Shown piece by piece: positions 12,235 to 26,241 of a DNA stretch of 64,000 bases. Source of the stretch: Sipunculus nudus (lineage: Eukaryota; Annelida; Sipuncula; Golfingiida; Sipunculidae); NCBI GenBank assembly GCA_026874595.1, contig CM049317.1, positions 40,260,401-40,324,400 of the forward strand, read 5' to 3'. The position numbers and the translations under genes were made by a program. The notes below the pieces were generated by a model, which had not been told where the DNA came from, made no database searches, and saw nothing but the letters and a program-made list of their open reading frames with translations. Numbering within the stretch: the stretch's first letter is position 1; each line of letters starts with the position of its first letter.

Positions 12235-13625
12235 ATGATCAAATGAAAGTCTCGCCAAATCTCGCACTAGGTCTGGTAAAACGTGAAAAAACGAGATTTC
12301 ACGGAAATGCTAATAACTCAGCGACTTTTTAAGCTAGACCGGTCTGGTTTTCGACATTTCGTAACATTTGCCAGCCTGGCATGATAAAACTGCAAGACTG
12401 GCCAAATCTCGAACCATATCTCGTTTAACGAGAAAAAACGAGATTCCGCGGAAATACTTATATTTCGGCGACTTTTACAGCTACACAGGTCCAGTTTTCG
12501 GTGTTTCGTAACATTTTGCCAGCTGGACATGATAAAACTACAAGTCTCGTGAAATCTCGCACCATATGTTGTCAAACGTGAAAAAACGAGATTTCGCGGA
12601 AATACTTATAACTCGGCGACTTTTACAGCTACACAGGTCTAGTTTTCGGTATTTCGTAACATTTTGCCAGCTTGACGTGATAAAACTACAAGTCTCGTCA
12701 AATCTCGCACCATATGTTGTCAAACGAGAAAAAACGAGATTTCACGGAAATGCTTATAACTCAGCGACTTTTACAGCTACACAGGTCTAGTTTTCGGTAT
12801 TTAGTAACATTTTGCCAGCTGGACATGATAAAACTACAAGTCTTGTCAAATCTCGCACCATATGTTGTCAAACGAGAAAAAAACGAGATTTCGCGGAAAT
12901 ACTTATAACTCGGCGACTTTAACAGCAACACAGGTCCAGTTTTCGGTATTTCCTAACATTTTGCCAGCTTGACATGATAAAACTACAAGTCTCGTGAAAT
13001 CTCGCACCATATGTTGTCAAACGTGAAAAAAACTAGATTTCACACAAATGCTTATAACTCGGCGGCTTTTACAGCTACACAGGTCTAGTTTTCGGCATTT
13101 CATAACATATGACCAGCTTGACACGCCAGAAAAGAAATCAGGCCAAATCTCGCACCATATCTCGTCAAGGGAGAAAAAACGAGATATCATGGAAATGCTT
13201 ATAACTAGGCGACTTTTACAGCTACTCAGGTCTAGTTTTCGGCATTTGGTAACATTTGGTCAACTTGACATAGTAAAACTGCGAGACTGGCCAAATCTCG
13301 CACTATATCTGGTCAAATGTGGAAAAAAATGAGATTTCACAGAAATGCATATAAGTCGGCGACTTTTACGGCTAGACAGGTCTAGTTTTTGGCCTTTCAT
13401 AACATTTGGACGGCTGGACATGACAAACCTGCAAGACTGGCCAAATCTCGCAACATCACTCGTCAAACGATAAAAAACGAGATTTCACAGAAATGCTAAT
13501 AACTCAGCGACTTTTACAGCTAGACAGGTCTAGTTTTCGGCATTTCATAACACTTGGCCAGCTTGACATGACAAATATGAAAACTTCTCACTGCTTCTTG
13601 TCAAACGAGATTAAAGAGATTTCAT
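12235..13625 (+). repeat. 148-bp tandem satellite, about nine monomers
   Basis: AAATCTCGCACCATATGTTG recurs every ~148 bp (near 12,250, 12,400, 12,549, 12,697, 12,845, 12,993, 13,143, 13,293 and 13,443). Each monomer pairs AAATCTCG with CGAGATTT about 30 bp later, forming a short hairpin, and continues GGAAATGCTTATAACTCGGCGACTTTTACAGC. The 148-bp period is not a multiple of three, so the repeated peptide frames on both strands are not a protein repeat. Older, diverged monomers occur singly elsewhere in the block. Confidence 0.9.
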
Positions 13626-16485
13626 GGAAAATGTTTGAACTTGATCCCTTTTACACTAGAAAGGTATGCAGCTATTCAAGGTCAGCATGCATACATAAAC
13701 GTATTATTCGTTTCTGCTGCCCCCACAACGTTGCTCATTCATATGACTGTTTCTACATGCACTCTCTGTCTATCTGTCTGTATTATTTTCATTTCCGGCA
13801 AGCGCGTGACCTCTGGTCATCTTGTTTGTTACTTGCCGGAATCAAAGATTTCGGCAAGTATGTTGATCAGTTCCGTATGTTTGTTAGTCTGTCTGTCTGT
13901 GGGTTTGTCAGCGCTCTTCAGGCCACAATTTTCAAGCAATCGCTCTGAAACTTATTCATCAAGTGTCAAATCCGTTATCCTCGGAGCCTATTGTTTTTGG
14001 CCGTAATCGGTCAAAGGTAAAGGTCAGGGTCACCAAAAAGCCCTAAAACGGCTTTTTCTTCATATCTTCGTCAATAATAATCGCAGCCACTGAAGTAGCT
14101 CATTCTATTCGCGACAGGATGGCGACAAGTGCCACTGCAAAATTGTTCCATTCTGCTGTTACCATTGGTACGCATTTTGGGGAAAAAATCCTGAAATTTG
14201 ATTTTTTTTTTCTAACTTTGCCATTTTCAAAGCTAGAAACGTCCTCTTTTTGCATTAGGTAGTATTCAATGAGGTGTTTATCATACAATAGCAAGTCTCG
14301 AAGAATCTCGTGCCATTTCTCATCAAACGAGATCTTTAGAGATTTCATTAAATATGACCCAGAGGTTGCAATTTTAGAACAATGGCTTTGAAAGGGGTGT
14401 ATTTTATTGTAATTTATAAATATCTCGAAATCGTTTTATTAGTTTTTCGGAAATAGCCACCAGGGGGCATGGTATGTAAAACACTGTAACATATAATTTT
14501 CCTGCAATATCTCAAAAAATATTAAACACATCACAATTTTTATTATTGTATCTAAAACAAGGATCATTTTCTTATTCCCCTGCACATGTAGCTTTGTGCT
14601 GCGGTTACCATGGTTACCTAAATTTTTGGTAAAACTTGGCAATCTGAAAATGTGAAGGTTTTTTGCTTCTATCTCTGTTAAAATTTATACTACTGAGGTC
14701 TAGTATTTTACACGAGGAAGCATTCCCTTGATTCTAAGTCATTCATTTGCAAGTCTCGTCAAATCTAGCTTAATTTTCAAAAAAAAGAGAAAATACGAGA
14801 TTTCACAGAAATGCTTATAACTCAATCACGGTTTATGCTAAATAGGAGCATTTGGAAGTATTTCAGAAGCTGAACATGGTTAAACCGCAAATCTCACCAC
14901 ATCTCGTATCATCTTCCGCCAAACGAGAATATTCTTGATTTCGAACAAATGTCTATATCTCGGTCATTTAAATGCTAGAGATTTTATTTTTCTATTTTTC
15001 AAGAATCACTTGACTAGTTTAAAGTGACATAAGTGAATATCTTGTTATATCTCGCACCAATTCTTGTCAAACGAGAACATGGGACCATTCAAAGAAACGC
15101 CTATAATTCTCTTGTTTTGATAGCGCATTTGATAGCGCCTAACACTCTCAGTCACATTATGTGATTATATTGTAAGTTTCTTCAAATCTTGCATCGTTTT
15201 TCTTCAAATAGAGAAAGTACGTCCGATTGCCATGACCATAAGCGATGGCAGTATGTGATAGTAAATATCGGCAGGGGCGTCACATGACAGTTGGAGCTTT
15301 GTTCTATGGATGTGCGATGATCCGTGAAAAGACACAATTCGGATTGATCCCACCTGTGCTTTTGGTGGTGGCCTCTTTTCATGCTTTGTATGGACGCACT
15401 TTGAGGATTTCAATGCATTGAGAGCTTAATGACCTGTTGTAAAGGATAATCCCTTTAAAAAACAAAAACAAAGAGAGAGGCTCCCCGATATGTTATTAAA
15501 TGCAGAGATAGTGTTGCTGGTAAGCACAATCACAACTATAATATCAGGGACGGATCCCCGATTGGCAGTTGGGTGTGTCAAATCAGGGACGGATATCCGG
15601 TTTGCAATTGGGTATAGGGGTTAAATATAAATTGTACATGATATAATGATAATAATAATTACATACTTATAAAATTTCGCGAAGCTTACTTATATCATTT
15701 TGGAAAATAACCACTAGATGGCGATGCAGTAATCATAATTGTACCATATCTCCAAAACTATAAACTGTGTCACAACTTTGATTGTAGCATCTGAAACTAG
15801 ATTTAATGCGTTTATCTTCTTGGTGACTCTGTCATATTCTTCCCTTGACATTGTGACCTTATGTAGGTCACAATTCATAAAATTCAAAATATGAAGAATA
15901 TTCTAATAGACTGTGGCTGGCTTATTTTATTCATGCTTACATTTCTGTATGGCATGAGTACACGACCTTCACCTGGAGTTGTTTTTCCGTCTGTCTGTCT
16001 GTTTCTCAGTCTACTCGTCTGTGACTTGTCTGCGACTTTTGAAAATCAGCAAAACCCCATAAAGATGTGCTTTTGTTTTCGAACAATAGGGGTTGGTCAT
16101 TTGACCAGTTCCAAATGTTTCCTGCCTTTCTGCTGTTTGTTGTCTGTTAGTTTGACTTTCTTATTTCAATTTCCGGCAAGTCCCCGACCTATGGTCGTCT
16201 AGTTTGTTTGTTTGTTTGTCTGTCTGTCTGTATGTCCCCGCTCTACAGGCCACAATTTGGACCAATCGTTCTGAAACTTATAGATAAAGTGTAAGATCTG
16301 TTCTCCTCGGAGCCTATTGTTTTTGGTCATGATCGGTCAAAGGTCAAGGTCAGTGTCATCAAAAAAACTAAAATCTTTTTTTCTTAATATTTTCGTCAAT
16401 AATAATCGTAGCCGCATAATCTGTAGCTCATTTTATTCCTCATTATGTTAGCTTTCCAAGTGCTAGCCAATTCTTCCGGTCAATG

Positions 16486-16499
16486 GTTACCATGGTAAC
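16486..16499. promoter_or_regulatory. X-box-like palindrome, second copy
   Basis: Identical to the 6,057 site and in the same position of the repeat module, before AAAATCAGAAAATTCGAAAA. Confidence 0.45.
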
Positions 16500-17859
16500 G
16501 TATTTTTAGGGGAAAATCAGAAAATTCGAAAATTTCTCATTTTTTTTAGCTAGGGAGGTCTAGTTTTTTTCACTGTGTAGCATTTAATATGCTCTGTGTG
16601 AAATTAATAGAAATCTCGCAAAATCTCGTGCCATTTGTTTAAAGGTTGCAGTTTTACAGCTAAGGTTCTGAAAGTGACATATTTTCTGTAGTTCTGTATA
16701 ACCTCGAACTTTTTTTTTCATTTTTTGAAAATAGCCACCAGGGAGCGTGGTACTGGAAACACTACAACTTATCATTTTTCCGCAATATCTAAAAAAAATA
16801 TTAAACATATAACAATTTTTTGTCGCATCTAAATCTACGGTCATTGCCTTATTCCTTCTTACATGTAGCCGTGTGCTGCCGTTACCATGGTTACCAAATT
16901 TTGGGGTAAAACTTGACAATCTTAAAAACATGATTTTTTGGCTAAAGAGGAGTAGATTTCAGTATTTGGACTTAATATAGGTTAAACTTCTTGAAATTCA
17001 AAATAAGAATAAAGATTTATTCTTATAGACTGTGGCTTATTTTATTCATGCTTTCCATTCTCTATGGCATGATTACATGGCCCTCACTTGGAGTTTTTCC
17101 GACTGTGTGTCTGTTTGTCTGTCTACTCAACTGCGACTTTTGAAAATCAGCCAAACCACATAAAGATGTGCTTCTATTTGCCCCATGATAGGGGGTTTTC
17201 ATGTGATTAGATCCAAATGTTTCCTGTCTGTCTGCCTTGTAACTTTCTGTCTGTGTCGCTCTGTTATTTCCGTCCACTTCCGGCAAGCGTTCGACCTCTG
17301 GTCGTCTAGTTTGTTTGTGTGTTTGTTTGTCATCGCTCTACAGGCCACATCTTTTAGGCAATTGCTCCGAAACTTATAGAAATAATTTGTGGCTTATTTT
17401 ATTCATGCTTTCAATTTTCTATGGCATGAGTACACCACCTTCACCTGGCGATTTTTTCCGGTCTGTCTGTCTTTTTGTCTGTCTACTCGTCTGCGAATTG
17501 TGTGCGACTTTTGAAAATTAGTATAACAACATAAAGATGTGCTTCTGTTTCCCCAACAATAGGGGTTGTTCATTTGACCAGTTCCAAATGTTCCCTGCCT
17601 TTCGCTGCTTGTTGTCTGTTAGTTTGACTTTCCTATTACTAGTTCCGGCAAGTTCTCGACCTATGGTCATCTAGTTTGTTTGTCTGTGGGTTTGTAGGTG
17701 CTCTACAGGCCACAATTTTCAAGCAATCGTTCTGCGATTTATGGCAAAAATATAAAATCGATAACCCTCGGTGCCTGTTTTTTTGGCCGTGATCGGTCAA
17801 AGGTCTAGGTCTGAGTCACCAAAAAGCCCTAAAACGGCTTTTTCTTCATATCTTCGGCA

Positions 17860-20110
17860 ATAATAATCGTAGCCGCATAATCTGTAGCTCATTTTATTCC
17901 TCTTTATGTTAGCTTTCCAAGTGCTAGCAAATTTTTCCGGTCAATTGTCAGAAAATTCGAAAATTTCACTCCAAATTTCTCATTTTTTAAGTTAGAGAGG
18001 TCTAGTTTTTTTGCATTGTGAGCATTTAATATGCTCTATGGAAAATTAATGGAAGTCTCGCAAAATCTCGTGCCATTTGTCGCCAAATGAGACTTTTCGA
18101 GATTTCATCAAATACGATTTATAGGTGGCAGTTTTACAGCTAAGATTTTGAAAGTGACATATTTTCTGTTTTTCTGTATTATCTCGAACTTGTTTTTTTC
18201 ATTTTTCGAAAATAGCCACCAGGGGGCGTGGTACTGGAAACACTACAACTTATCATTTTTCCGCAATATCTAAAAAAATATTAAGCATATAACAAATTTT
18301 TTTGTCGCATCTTAAACTAGGATCATTGCCTTATTCCTTTGTACATATAGGCTTGTGCCGCCGTTACCATGGTTACCAAATTTTTAGGGTAGAACTTGAC
18401 AATCTGAAAACATGATGTTTTTGGCTTTTATCTCTGTTTATATTTATGCTACAAGGGTGAAGTTTTTTGCATAAGGCAGCATTTCCTTGGTTCTAAGTCA
18501 TTCAATTGAAAATCTTGTCAAATCTCGCTCAGTTTATTGGCAAACGAGAAATTATGAGATTTAAACAAATATCTGTATCTCAGCTATTTTAATGCTACAA
18601 GGGTCTAGTTTTTATTGTTCTAGGATTTTTTAGTAGATTAAAGTGACACAAGTGAATATCTCATCAAACCTCACACCATTTGTCGTCAAACGAGAACAGA
18701 GGACCATTTAAACAAATGCCTATAATGCTGTCATTTTTTACACTACAGACATATAGTTTTCAGGATGTGACAGCGTCTGACACTCTCAGTCATATAATGT
18801 GATTATATAGCAATTCCCGTCAAATCTCGCCTCGTTTTTTATCAAATGATGAAGATAAATCCAATTGCCGTAAGCACAAGTGGCTTCAGGGTTGACCGGT
18901 AAGTGCCGGCAAAGCCATTACAGTTGCAAGTTGGCGTGCGCGGTCGTCCATGAATTTCACAAAGCAGCATTGAAAAGAGGACAAAAGCCGCTAAATTTGA
19001 ATTGAACACACCTGTTATTTTCATTGTGTCCCCTTGTGCGGCCACTTGTGTTGCGAAGAGACCACTGGCAAATCTTTCAAACCAGGGACGGTTCCCCGAT
19101 TTTGTAGTTGGGTGTGTCAAAATATGGGCGGATCCCTGGTTTAGCAGTTGGGGGGCAGGCGGTTAAATTTAATTATACATTAAATATTTATAATAAAAAA
19201 TAAAATATTTTGAAACTTATTTTTTTCCGTTTAGAAATTAGCCGCCAGATGGCGCTGCAGCAATCATTATTGTGCCATATCTCCAAAACTATACACACTG
19301 TCACAACATTGATTGCAGCATCTGATACTAGATTTATTGCGTTTATCCTCCAGGGGACTCTGTCACATTCTGCAGGGGTTAAATTTAATTATACATCAAA
19401 TATATACATAATAAAATAAATATCTGGGAACTTTTTTTTCCCTTTAGAAAATAGCCGTCAGATGGCGCTGCAGCAATCATTATTGTGCCATATCTCTAAA
19501 ACTATAGACAGTGTCACAACATTGATTGCAGCATCTCAAACTAGATTTAATGCGATTATCCTCATGGGGACTCTGTCATATTCTTCCATTACCATGGTGA
19601 CCTAATATACGTTACAATTAAATTCTTCTTATTCTTGAAATTCAAAATATGGAGTTTTATTCTAATAGACTGTTTTCCATTCTCCATGACAGGAGTACAT
19701 GGCCTTCACATGGAGTTTTTTCTTGTCTGTCTGTCTGTGTACTCATCTGCGACTTTTGAAAATCAGCATAACCACACAAAATTGTGCTTCTATTTACGCC
19801 ATTATTCGGGTACTTCATTTGACCAGTTCCAAATATAAACTGCCTGCCAGCTGTATGTTGTCTCCTAGTTTGACTTTCTTATTTCCGCTTCCGGCAAGCG
19901 TTCGACCTCTGGTCGTCTAGTCTGCTTGTCTGTCTTTCTGTTTGTTTGTCTGCACTCTCCTGGCCACAATTTTGCCACAATCACCTTGAAACTTTCAGAG
20001 ATTATGGAGAATTAAATTTCTAGGTGCCCTTTTGTTTTTGGTCAAAATAGGTCAAAGGTAAAGGTCAAGGTCATCAAAACTTCTCAAAACGGTTTTTACT
20101 TCATATCTTT
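17860..20110 (+). repeat. higher-order repeat modules between the two main copies
   Basis: Homologous to about 5.9-8.8 kb: the same module order, with CTCF-like motifs at 18,215, 19,241 and 19,454, diverged TCTCG monomers (18,055-18,850), one GGACGG box, and two instead of four 215-bp units. The GTTACCATGGTAAC palindrome expected near 17,945 is deleted here. Confidence 0.75.
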
Positions 20111-21924
20111 GTGACTAATAGTCGTATCTACTTCAACAATAGCTCATTTTAATCGTCATTCCAAGGCCTGTCATCTGGTGTGTAGCTGTCTCAAATTTGC
20201 CGTAACCATGGTTACAAATTTTGGGGGAAAAGTCATGATATTCGAAAATAAGGGGTCTTATTTTTCTAACTTTGTCAGTTTTAAAGCTAGAGTGATCTAG
20301 TTTTTTGCATCAGGTAGCATTCATCTAGTACTACAAGATTTTATTACAAGTATTGCAGTATCTCGTAAAATATCTCGTGAATAGAGATATTTCGAGATTT
20401 CATTCATCTTGCGCCAAAGGCCACATTATTGCAGGAATCATTTTGAAACTGACATATCATAAGTCCTACACTAGTATCTCAAAATGTTTTTTTCATTTTT
20501 TGAATAATTCTGCTAGGGGGCGCTGCATACGACCCTCACACACATATCATTACATTGGCCATATCTCTAAAACCCAAAGCCTCAATTACATAAACTATAG
20601 CTTATTTTTTCCCTCTGAGTCTTCTCCATAAACTGATAATGTCATCTGGTCTCAATCTTGTGTCACTTTGTCAGTGTGTCCGTCTGTTTGTCAGTTGTCC
20701 TCAAATTTGGCTGCTTGCTGATTCTTGCGTCTCGCATATAGCATTCTACAGGCCACAGTTTTTAAAGAAGCATTTGAAAACTGATGCATATTATATTTTA
20801 CAAAAGTATCTCAAAATTTGTTTTTTCATTTTACGGATATGGCCGCTAGGTGGCGCTGCACCTGACCCTCACACACATATCATTATATTGACCATATCTC
20901 TAAAAACCAAAAGCCTCAATTACAGAAACTATGGCTTATTTTCTTTCCCTGAATCTCCTCCATGACCTAGTAATGTCATCTGGTCTCAATCTTGTGTGAC
21001 TTTGTCAGTGTGTCTGTCTGTTTGTCAGTTGTCCTCAAATCCGCCTAATTGCTGGTTCTTGCGTCTCATATATAGCATTCTACAGGCCACAGTTTTTTTT
21101 CAGGAATCCTTTTAAAACTGGTACATCTTATGTGTTACACTAATATCTCAAAACAGATTTTTCATTTTCCGTATATAGCCACTAGGGGGCGCTGCACCTT
21201 CACCTCCCCAACATATCATGTTTTGGCCATATCTCCAAAATTATAAACCTTATCTACATAAACTATCGCTAATTTTGCTCTTCTTTACCTTCGGCACTTT
21301 TGTCTGGTAATCTGTTATCACAGATGTGTCAGTATGTCTGTCTGTTAGTCTTTTGTGGTCAGCTTTGTCTACTTCCTCGTTGTTTTGTCTGATATGTCTT
21401 TTTACAGGCCACAACTTCTCAGCAAACGCTGAGGGTCATTCCAATTATAGAAAACCCACAATATGTTCTGTCTGCCCATCCGTCTGTCATTTCACTTCCG
21501 GCAAGCGCTCGACCTCTGGTCGTCTAGTTTGTTTGTCTGCGCTCTCCTGGCTACAATTTTGCAGCAATCGACATGAAACTTACAGAGATGATTGACAACC
21601 CAAAGTCCTGAAACCCTATTGTTTTTGGTCAACATCGCATCATGGTGAAGTTCAAGGTCATGGAAAGTATACAATACAGTTTTTGCTCCATAACTTTGTA
21701 ACAAATGGTCGTAGCCACTTAAACCATAGCTTTTTTTATTCGTCATTGCATGGCCTTGTATGTGATGGGTACCTGACTCAAATCTGCCGTTACCATGGTT
21801 ACGCATTTTTGGGTTAAAACTTGATAATTTGAAAATAGTCATGCTACATTTTCTATCTTTGTCAATTTTTAAGCTACAGACGTCTGATTTTAGTCATTAG
21901 CTTATAGGCAGTTTGGCATGATCA

Positions 21925-23365
21925 AATGAAAGTCTCGCCAAATCTCGCACTAGGTCTGGTAAAACGTGAAAAAACGAGATTTCACAGAAAAAATAATAAC
22001 TCAGCGACTTTTTAAGCTAGACCGGTCTGGTTTTCGGCATTTCGTAACATTTGCCAGCCTGGCATGATAAAACTGCAAGACTGGCCAAATCTCGAACCTT
22101 ATCTCGTTTAACGAGAAAAAACGAGATTCCGCGGAAATACTTATATTTCGGCGACTTTTACAGCTACACAGGTCCAGTTTTCGGTATTTCGTAACATTTT
22201 GCCAGCTGGACATGATAAAACTACAAGTCTCGTGAAATCTCGCACCATATGTTGTCAAACGTGAAAAAACGAGATTTCGCGGAAATACTTATAACTCGGC
22301 GACTTTTACAGCTACACAGGTCTAGTTTTCGGTATTTCGTAACATTTTGCCAGCTTGACGTGATAAAACTGCAAGTCTCGTCAAATCTCGCACCATATGT
22401 TGTCAAACGTGAAAAAACGAGATTTCACGGAAATGCTTATAACTCAGCGACTTTTACAGCTACACAGGTCTAGTTTTCGGTATTTAGTAACATTTTGCCA
22501 GCTGGACATGATAAAACTACAAGTCTTGTCAAATCTCGCACCATATGTTGTCAAACGAGAAAAAACGAGATTTCGCGGAAATACTTATAACTCGGCGACT
22601 TTAACAGCTACTCAGGTCCAGTTTTCGGTATTTCGTAACATTTTGCCAGCTTGACATGATAAAACTACAAGTCTCGTGAAATCTCGCACCATATGTTGTC
22701 AAACGTGAAAAAAACTAGATTTCACACAAATGCTTATAACTCGGCGGCTTTTACAGCTACACAGGTCTAGTTTTCGGCATTTCATAACATATGACCAGCT
22801 TGACACGCCAGAAAAGAAATCAGGCCAAATCTCGCACCATATCTCGTCAAGGGAGAAAAAACGAGATATCATGGAAATGCTTATAACTAGGCGACTTTTA
22901 CAGCTACTCAGGTCTAGATTTCGGCATTTGGTAACATTTGGTCAACTTGACATAGTAAAACTGCGAGACTGGCCAAATCTTGCACTATATCTGGTCAAAC
23001 GATAAAAAACGAGATTTCACAGAAATGCTAATAACTCAGCGACTTTTACAGCTAGAAAATGTGGAAAAAAATGAGATTTCACAGAAATGCATATAAGTCG
23101 GCGACTTTTACGGCTAGACAGGTCTAGTTTTTGGCCTTTCATAACATTTGGACGGCTGGACATGACAAACCTGCAAGACTGGCCAAATCTCGCAACATCT
23201 CTCGTCAAACGATAAAAAACGAGATTTCACAGAAATGCTAATAACTCAGCGACTTTTACAGCTAGACAGGTCTAGTTTTCGGCATTTCATAACACTTGGC
23301 CAGCTTGACATGACAAATATGAAAACTTCTCACTGCTTCTTGTCAAACGAGATTAAAGGGATTTC
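21925..23365 (+). repeat. 148-bp tandem satellite, copy B array
   Basis: Same monomer as the 12.2-13.6 kb array. An extra partial monomer near 22,996-23,055 (ending CAGCTAGAAAATGTGG) shifts the alignment offset from 9,683 to 9,742, the kind of change produced by out-of-register exchange or conversion within the array. Confidence 0.9.
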
Positions 23366-26227
23366 ATGGAAAATGTTTGAACTTGATCCCTTTTACACTA
23401 GAAAGGTATGCAGCTATTCAAGGTCAGCATGCATACATAAACGTATTATTCGTTTCTGCTGCCCCCACAACGTTGCTCATTCATATGACTGTTTCTACAT
23501 GCACTCTCTGTCTATCTGTCTGTATTATTTTCATTTCCGGCAAGCGCGTGACCTCTGGTCATCTTGTTTGTTACTTGCCGGAATCAAAGATTTCGGCAAG
23601 TATGTTGATCAGTTCCGTATGTTTGTTAGTCTGTCTGTCTGTGGGTTTGTCAGCGCTCTTCAGGCCACAATTTTCAAGCAATCGCTCTGAAACTTATTCA
23701 TCAAGTGTCAAATCCGTTATCCTCGGAGCCTATTGTTTTTGGCCGTAATCGGTCAAAGGTAAAGGTCAGGGTCACCAAAAAGCCCTAAAACGGCTTTTTC
23801 TTCATATCTTCGTCAATAATAATCGCAGCCACTGAAGTAGCTCATTCTATTCGCGACAGGATGGCGACAAGTGCCACTGCAAAATTGTTCCATTCTGCTG
23901 TTACCATTGGTACGCATTTTGGGGAAAAAATCCTGAAATTTGATTTTTTTTCTTCTAACTTTACCATTTTCAAAGCTAGAAACGTCCTCTTTTTGCATTA
24001 GGTAGTATTCAATGATGTGTTTATCATACAATAGCAAGTCTCGAAGAATCTCGTGCCATTTCTCATCAAACGAGATCTTTAGAGATTTCATTAAATATGA
24101 CCCAGAGGTTGCAATTTTAGAACAATGGCTTTGAAAGGGGTGTATTTTATTGTAATTTATAAATATCTCGAAATCGTTTTATTAGTTTTTCGGAAATAGC
24201 CACCAGGAGGCATGGTATGTAAAACACTGTAACATATAATTTTCCTGCAATATCTCAAAAAATATTAAACACATCACAATTTTTATTATTGTATCTAAAA
24301 CAAGGATCATTTTCTTATTCCCCTGCACATGTAGCTTTGTGCTGCGGTTACCATGGTTACCTAAATTTTTGGTAAAACTTGGCAATCTGAAAATGTGGAG
24401 GTTTTTTCTTCTATCTCTGTTAAAATTTATACTACTGAGGTCTAGTGTTTTACACGAGGAAGCATTCCCTTGATTCTAAGTCATTCATTTGCAAGTCTCG
24501 TCAAATCTAGCTTAATTTTCAGAAAAAAGAGAAAATACGAGATTTCACAGAAATGCTTATAACTCAATCACGGTTTATGCTAAATAGGAGCATTTGGAAG
24601 TATTTCAGAAGCTGAACATGGTTAAACCGCAAATCTCACCACATCTCGTATCATCTTCCGCCAAACGAGAATATTCTTGATTTCGAACAAATGTCTATAT
24701 CTCGGTCATTTAAATGCTAGAGATTTTATTTTTCTATTTTTTCAAGAATCACTTGACTAGTTTAAAGTGACATAAGTGAATATCTTGTTATATCTCGCAC
24801 CAATTCTTGTCAAACGAGAACATGGGACCATTCAAAGAAACGCCTATAATTCTCTTGTTTTGATAGCGCATTTGATAGCGCCTAACACTCTCAGTCACAT
24901 TATGTGATTATATTGTAAGTTTCTTCAAATCTTGCATCGTTTTTCTTCAAATAGAGAAAGTACGTCCGATTGCCATGACCATAAGCGATGGCAGTATGTG
25001 ATAGTAAATGTCGGCAGGGGCATCACATGACAGTTGGAGCTTTGTTCTATGGATGTGCGATGATCCGTGAAAAGACACAATTCGGATTGATCCCACCTGT
25101 GCTTTTGGTGGTGGCCTCTTTTCATGCTTTGTATGGACGCACTTTGAGGATTTCAATGCATTGAGAGCTTTATGACCTGTTGTAAAGGATAATCCCTTTA
25201 AAAAACAAAAACAAAGAGAGAGGCTCCCCGATATGTTATTAAATGCAGAGATAGTGTTGCTGGTAAGCACAATCACAACTATAATATCAGGGACGGATCC
25301 CCGATTTGCAGTTGGGTGTGTCAAATCAGGGACGGATATCCGGTTTGCATTTGGGTATAGGGGTTAAATATAAATTATACATGATATAATGATAATAATA
25401 ATTACATACTTATAAAATTTCGCGAAGCTTACTTTTATCATTTTGGAAAATAACCACCAGATGGCGATGCAGTAATCATAATTGTACCATATCTCCAAAA
25501 CTATAAACTGTGTCACAACTTTGATTGTAGCATCTGAAACTAGATTTAATGCGTTTATCTTCTTGGTGACTCTGTCATATTCTTCCCTTAACATTGTGAC
25601 CTTATGTAGGTCACAATTCATAAAATTCAAAATATGAAGAATATTCTAATAGACTGTGGCTGGCTTATTTTATTCATGCTTACATTTCTGTATGGCATGA
25701 GTACACGACCTTCACCTGGAGTTGTTTTTCCGTCTGTCTGTCTGTTTGTCAGTCTACTCGTCTGTGACTTGTCTGCGACTTTTGAAAATCAGCAAAACCC
25801 CATAAAGATGTGCTTTTGTTTTCCAACAATAGGGGTTGGTCATTTGACCAGTTCCAAATGTTTCCTGCCTTTCTGCTGTTTGTTGTCTGTTAGTTTGACT
25901 TTCTTATTTCTATTTCCGGCAAGTCCCCGACCTATGGTCGTCTAGTTTGTTTGTTTGTTTGTCTGTCTGTCTGTATGTCCCCGCTCTACAGGCCACAATT
26001 TGGACCAATCGTTCTGAAACTTATAGATAAAGTGTAAGATCTGTTCTCCTCGGAGCCTATTGTTTTTGGTCATGATCGGTCAAAGGTCAAGGTCAGTGTC
26101 ATCAAAAACCTAAAATCTTTTTTTCTTAATATTTTCGTCAATAATAATCGTAGCCGCATAATCTGTAGCTCATTTTATTCCTCATTATGTTAGCTTTCCA
26201 AGTGCTAGCCAATTCTTCCGGTCAATG

Positions 26228-26241
26228 GTTACCATGGTAAC
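26228..26241. promoter_or_regulatory. X-box-like palindrome, third copy
   Basis: Identical to the 6,057 and 16,486 sites; this is the copy-B partner of the 16,486 site. Confidence 0.45.

Larger units (their letters stand above)
10430..17860 (+). repeat. higher-order repeat, copy A
   Basis: Nearly collinear with 20,110-27,590. The offset is about 9,680 at the left, steps to 9,742 after the satellite array, and is 9,741 at the right end. Only scattered substitutions and small indels separate the two copies. It contains 332-bp units (10,829-11,600), the 148-bp satellite array, poly-G/GGATCC and GTCT blocks, and seven CTCF-like motifs. No protein gene. Confidence 0.85.

Noticed and set aside
12318-12723. 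Repeated minus-strand frames with the same peptide (GARFDETCSF...)
   Set aside because: They are the 148-bp satellite read in translation. The period is not a multiple of three, frames overlap on both strands, and stops break them irregularly.
12235-13625. Regular repeats considered as a CRISPR-like array
   Set aside because: The whole 148-bp monomer is repeated with no unique spacers, and the genome is eukaryotic.
13493-13948. 151-codon frame duplicated at 23,235
   Set aside because: It lies across the satellite edge and GTCT blocks. Conservation between copies is due to recent duplication, and the composition is not protein-like.
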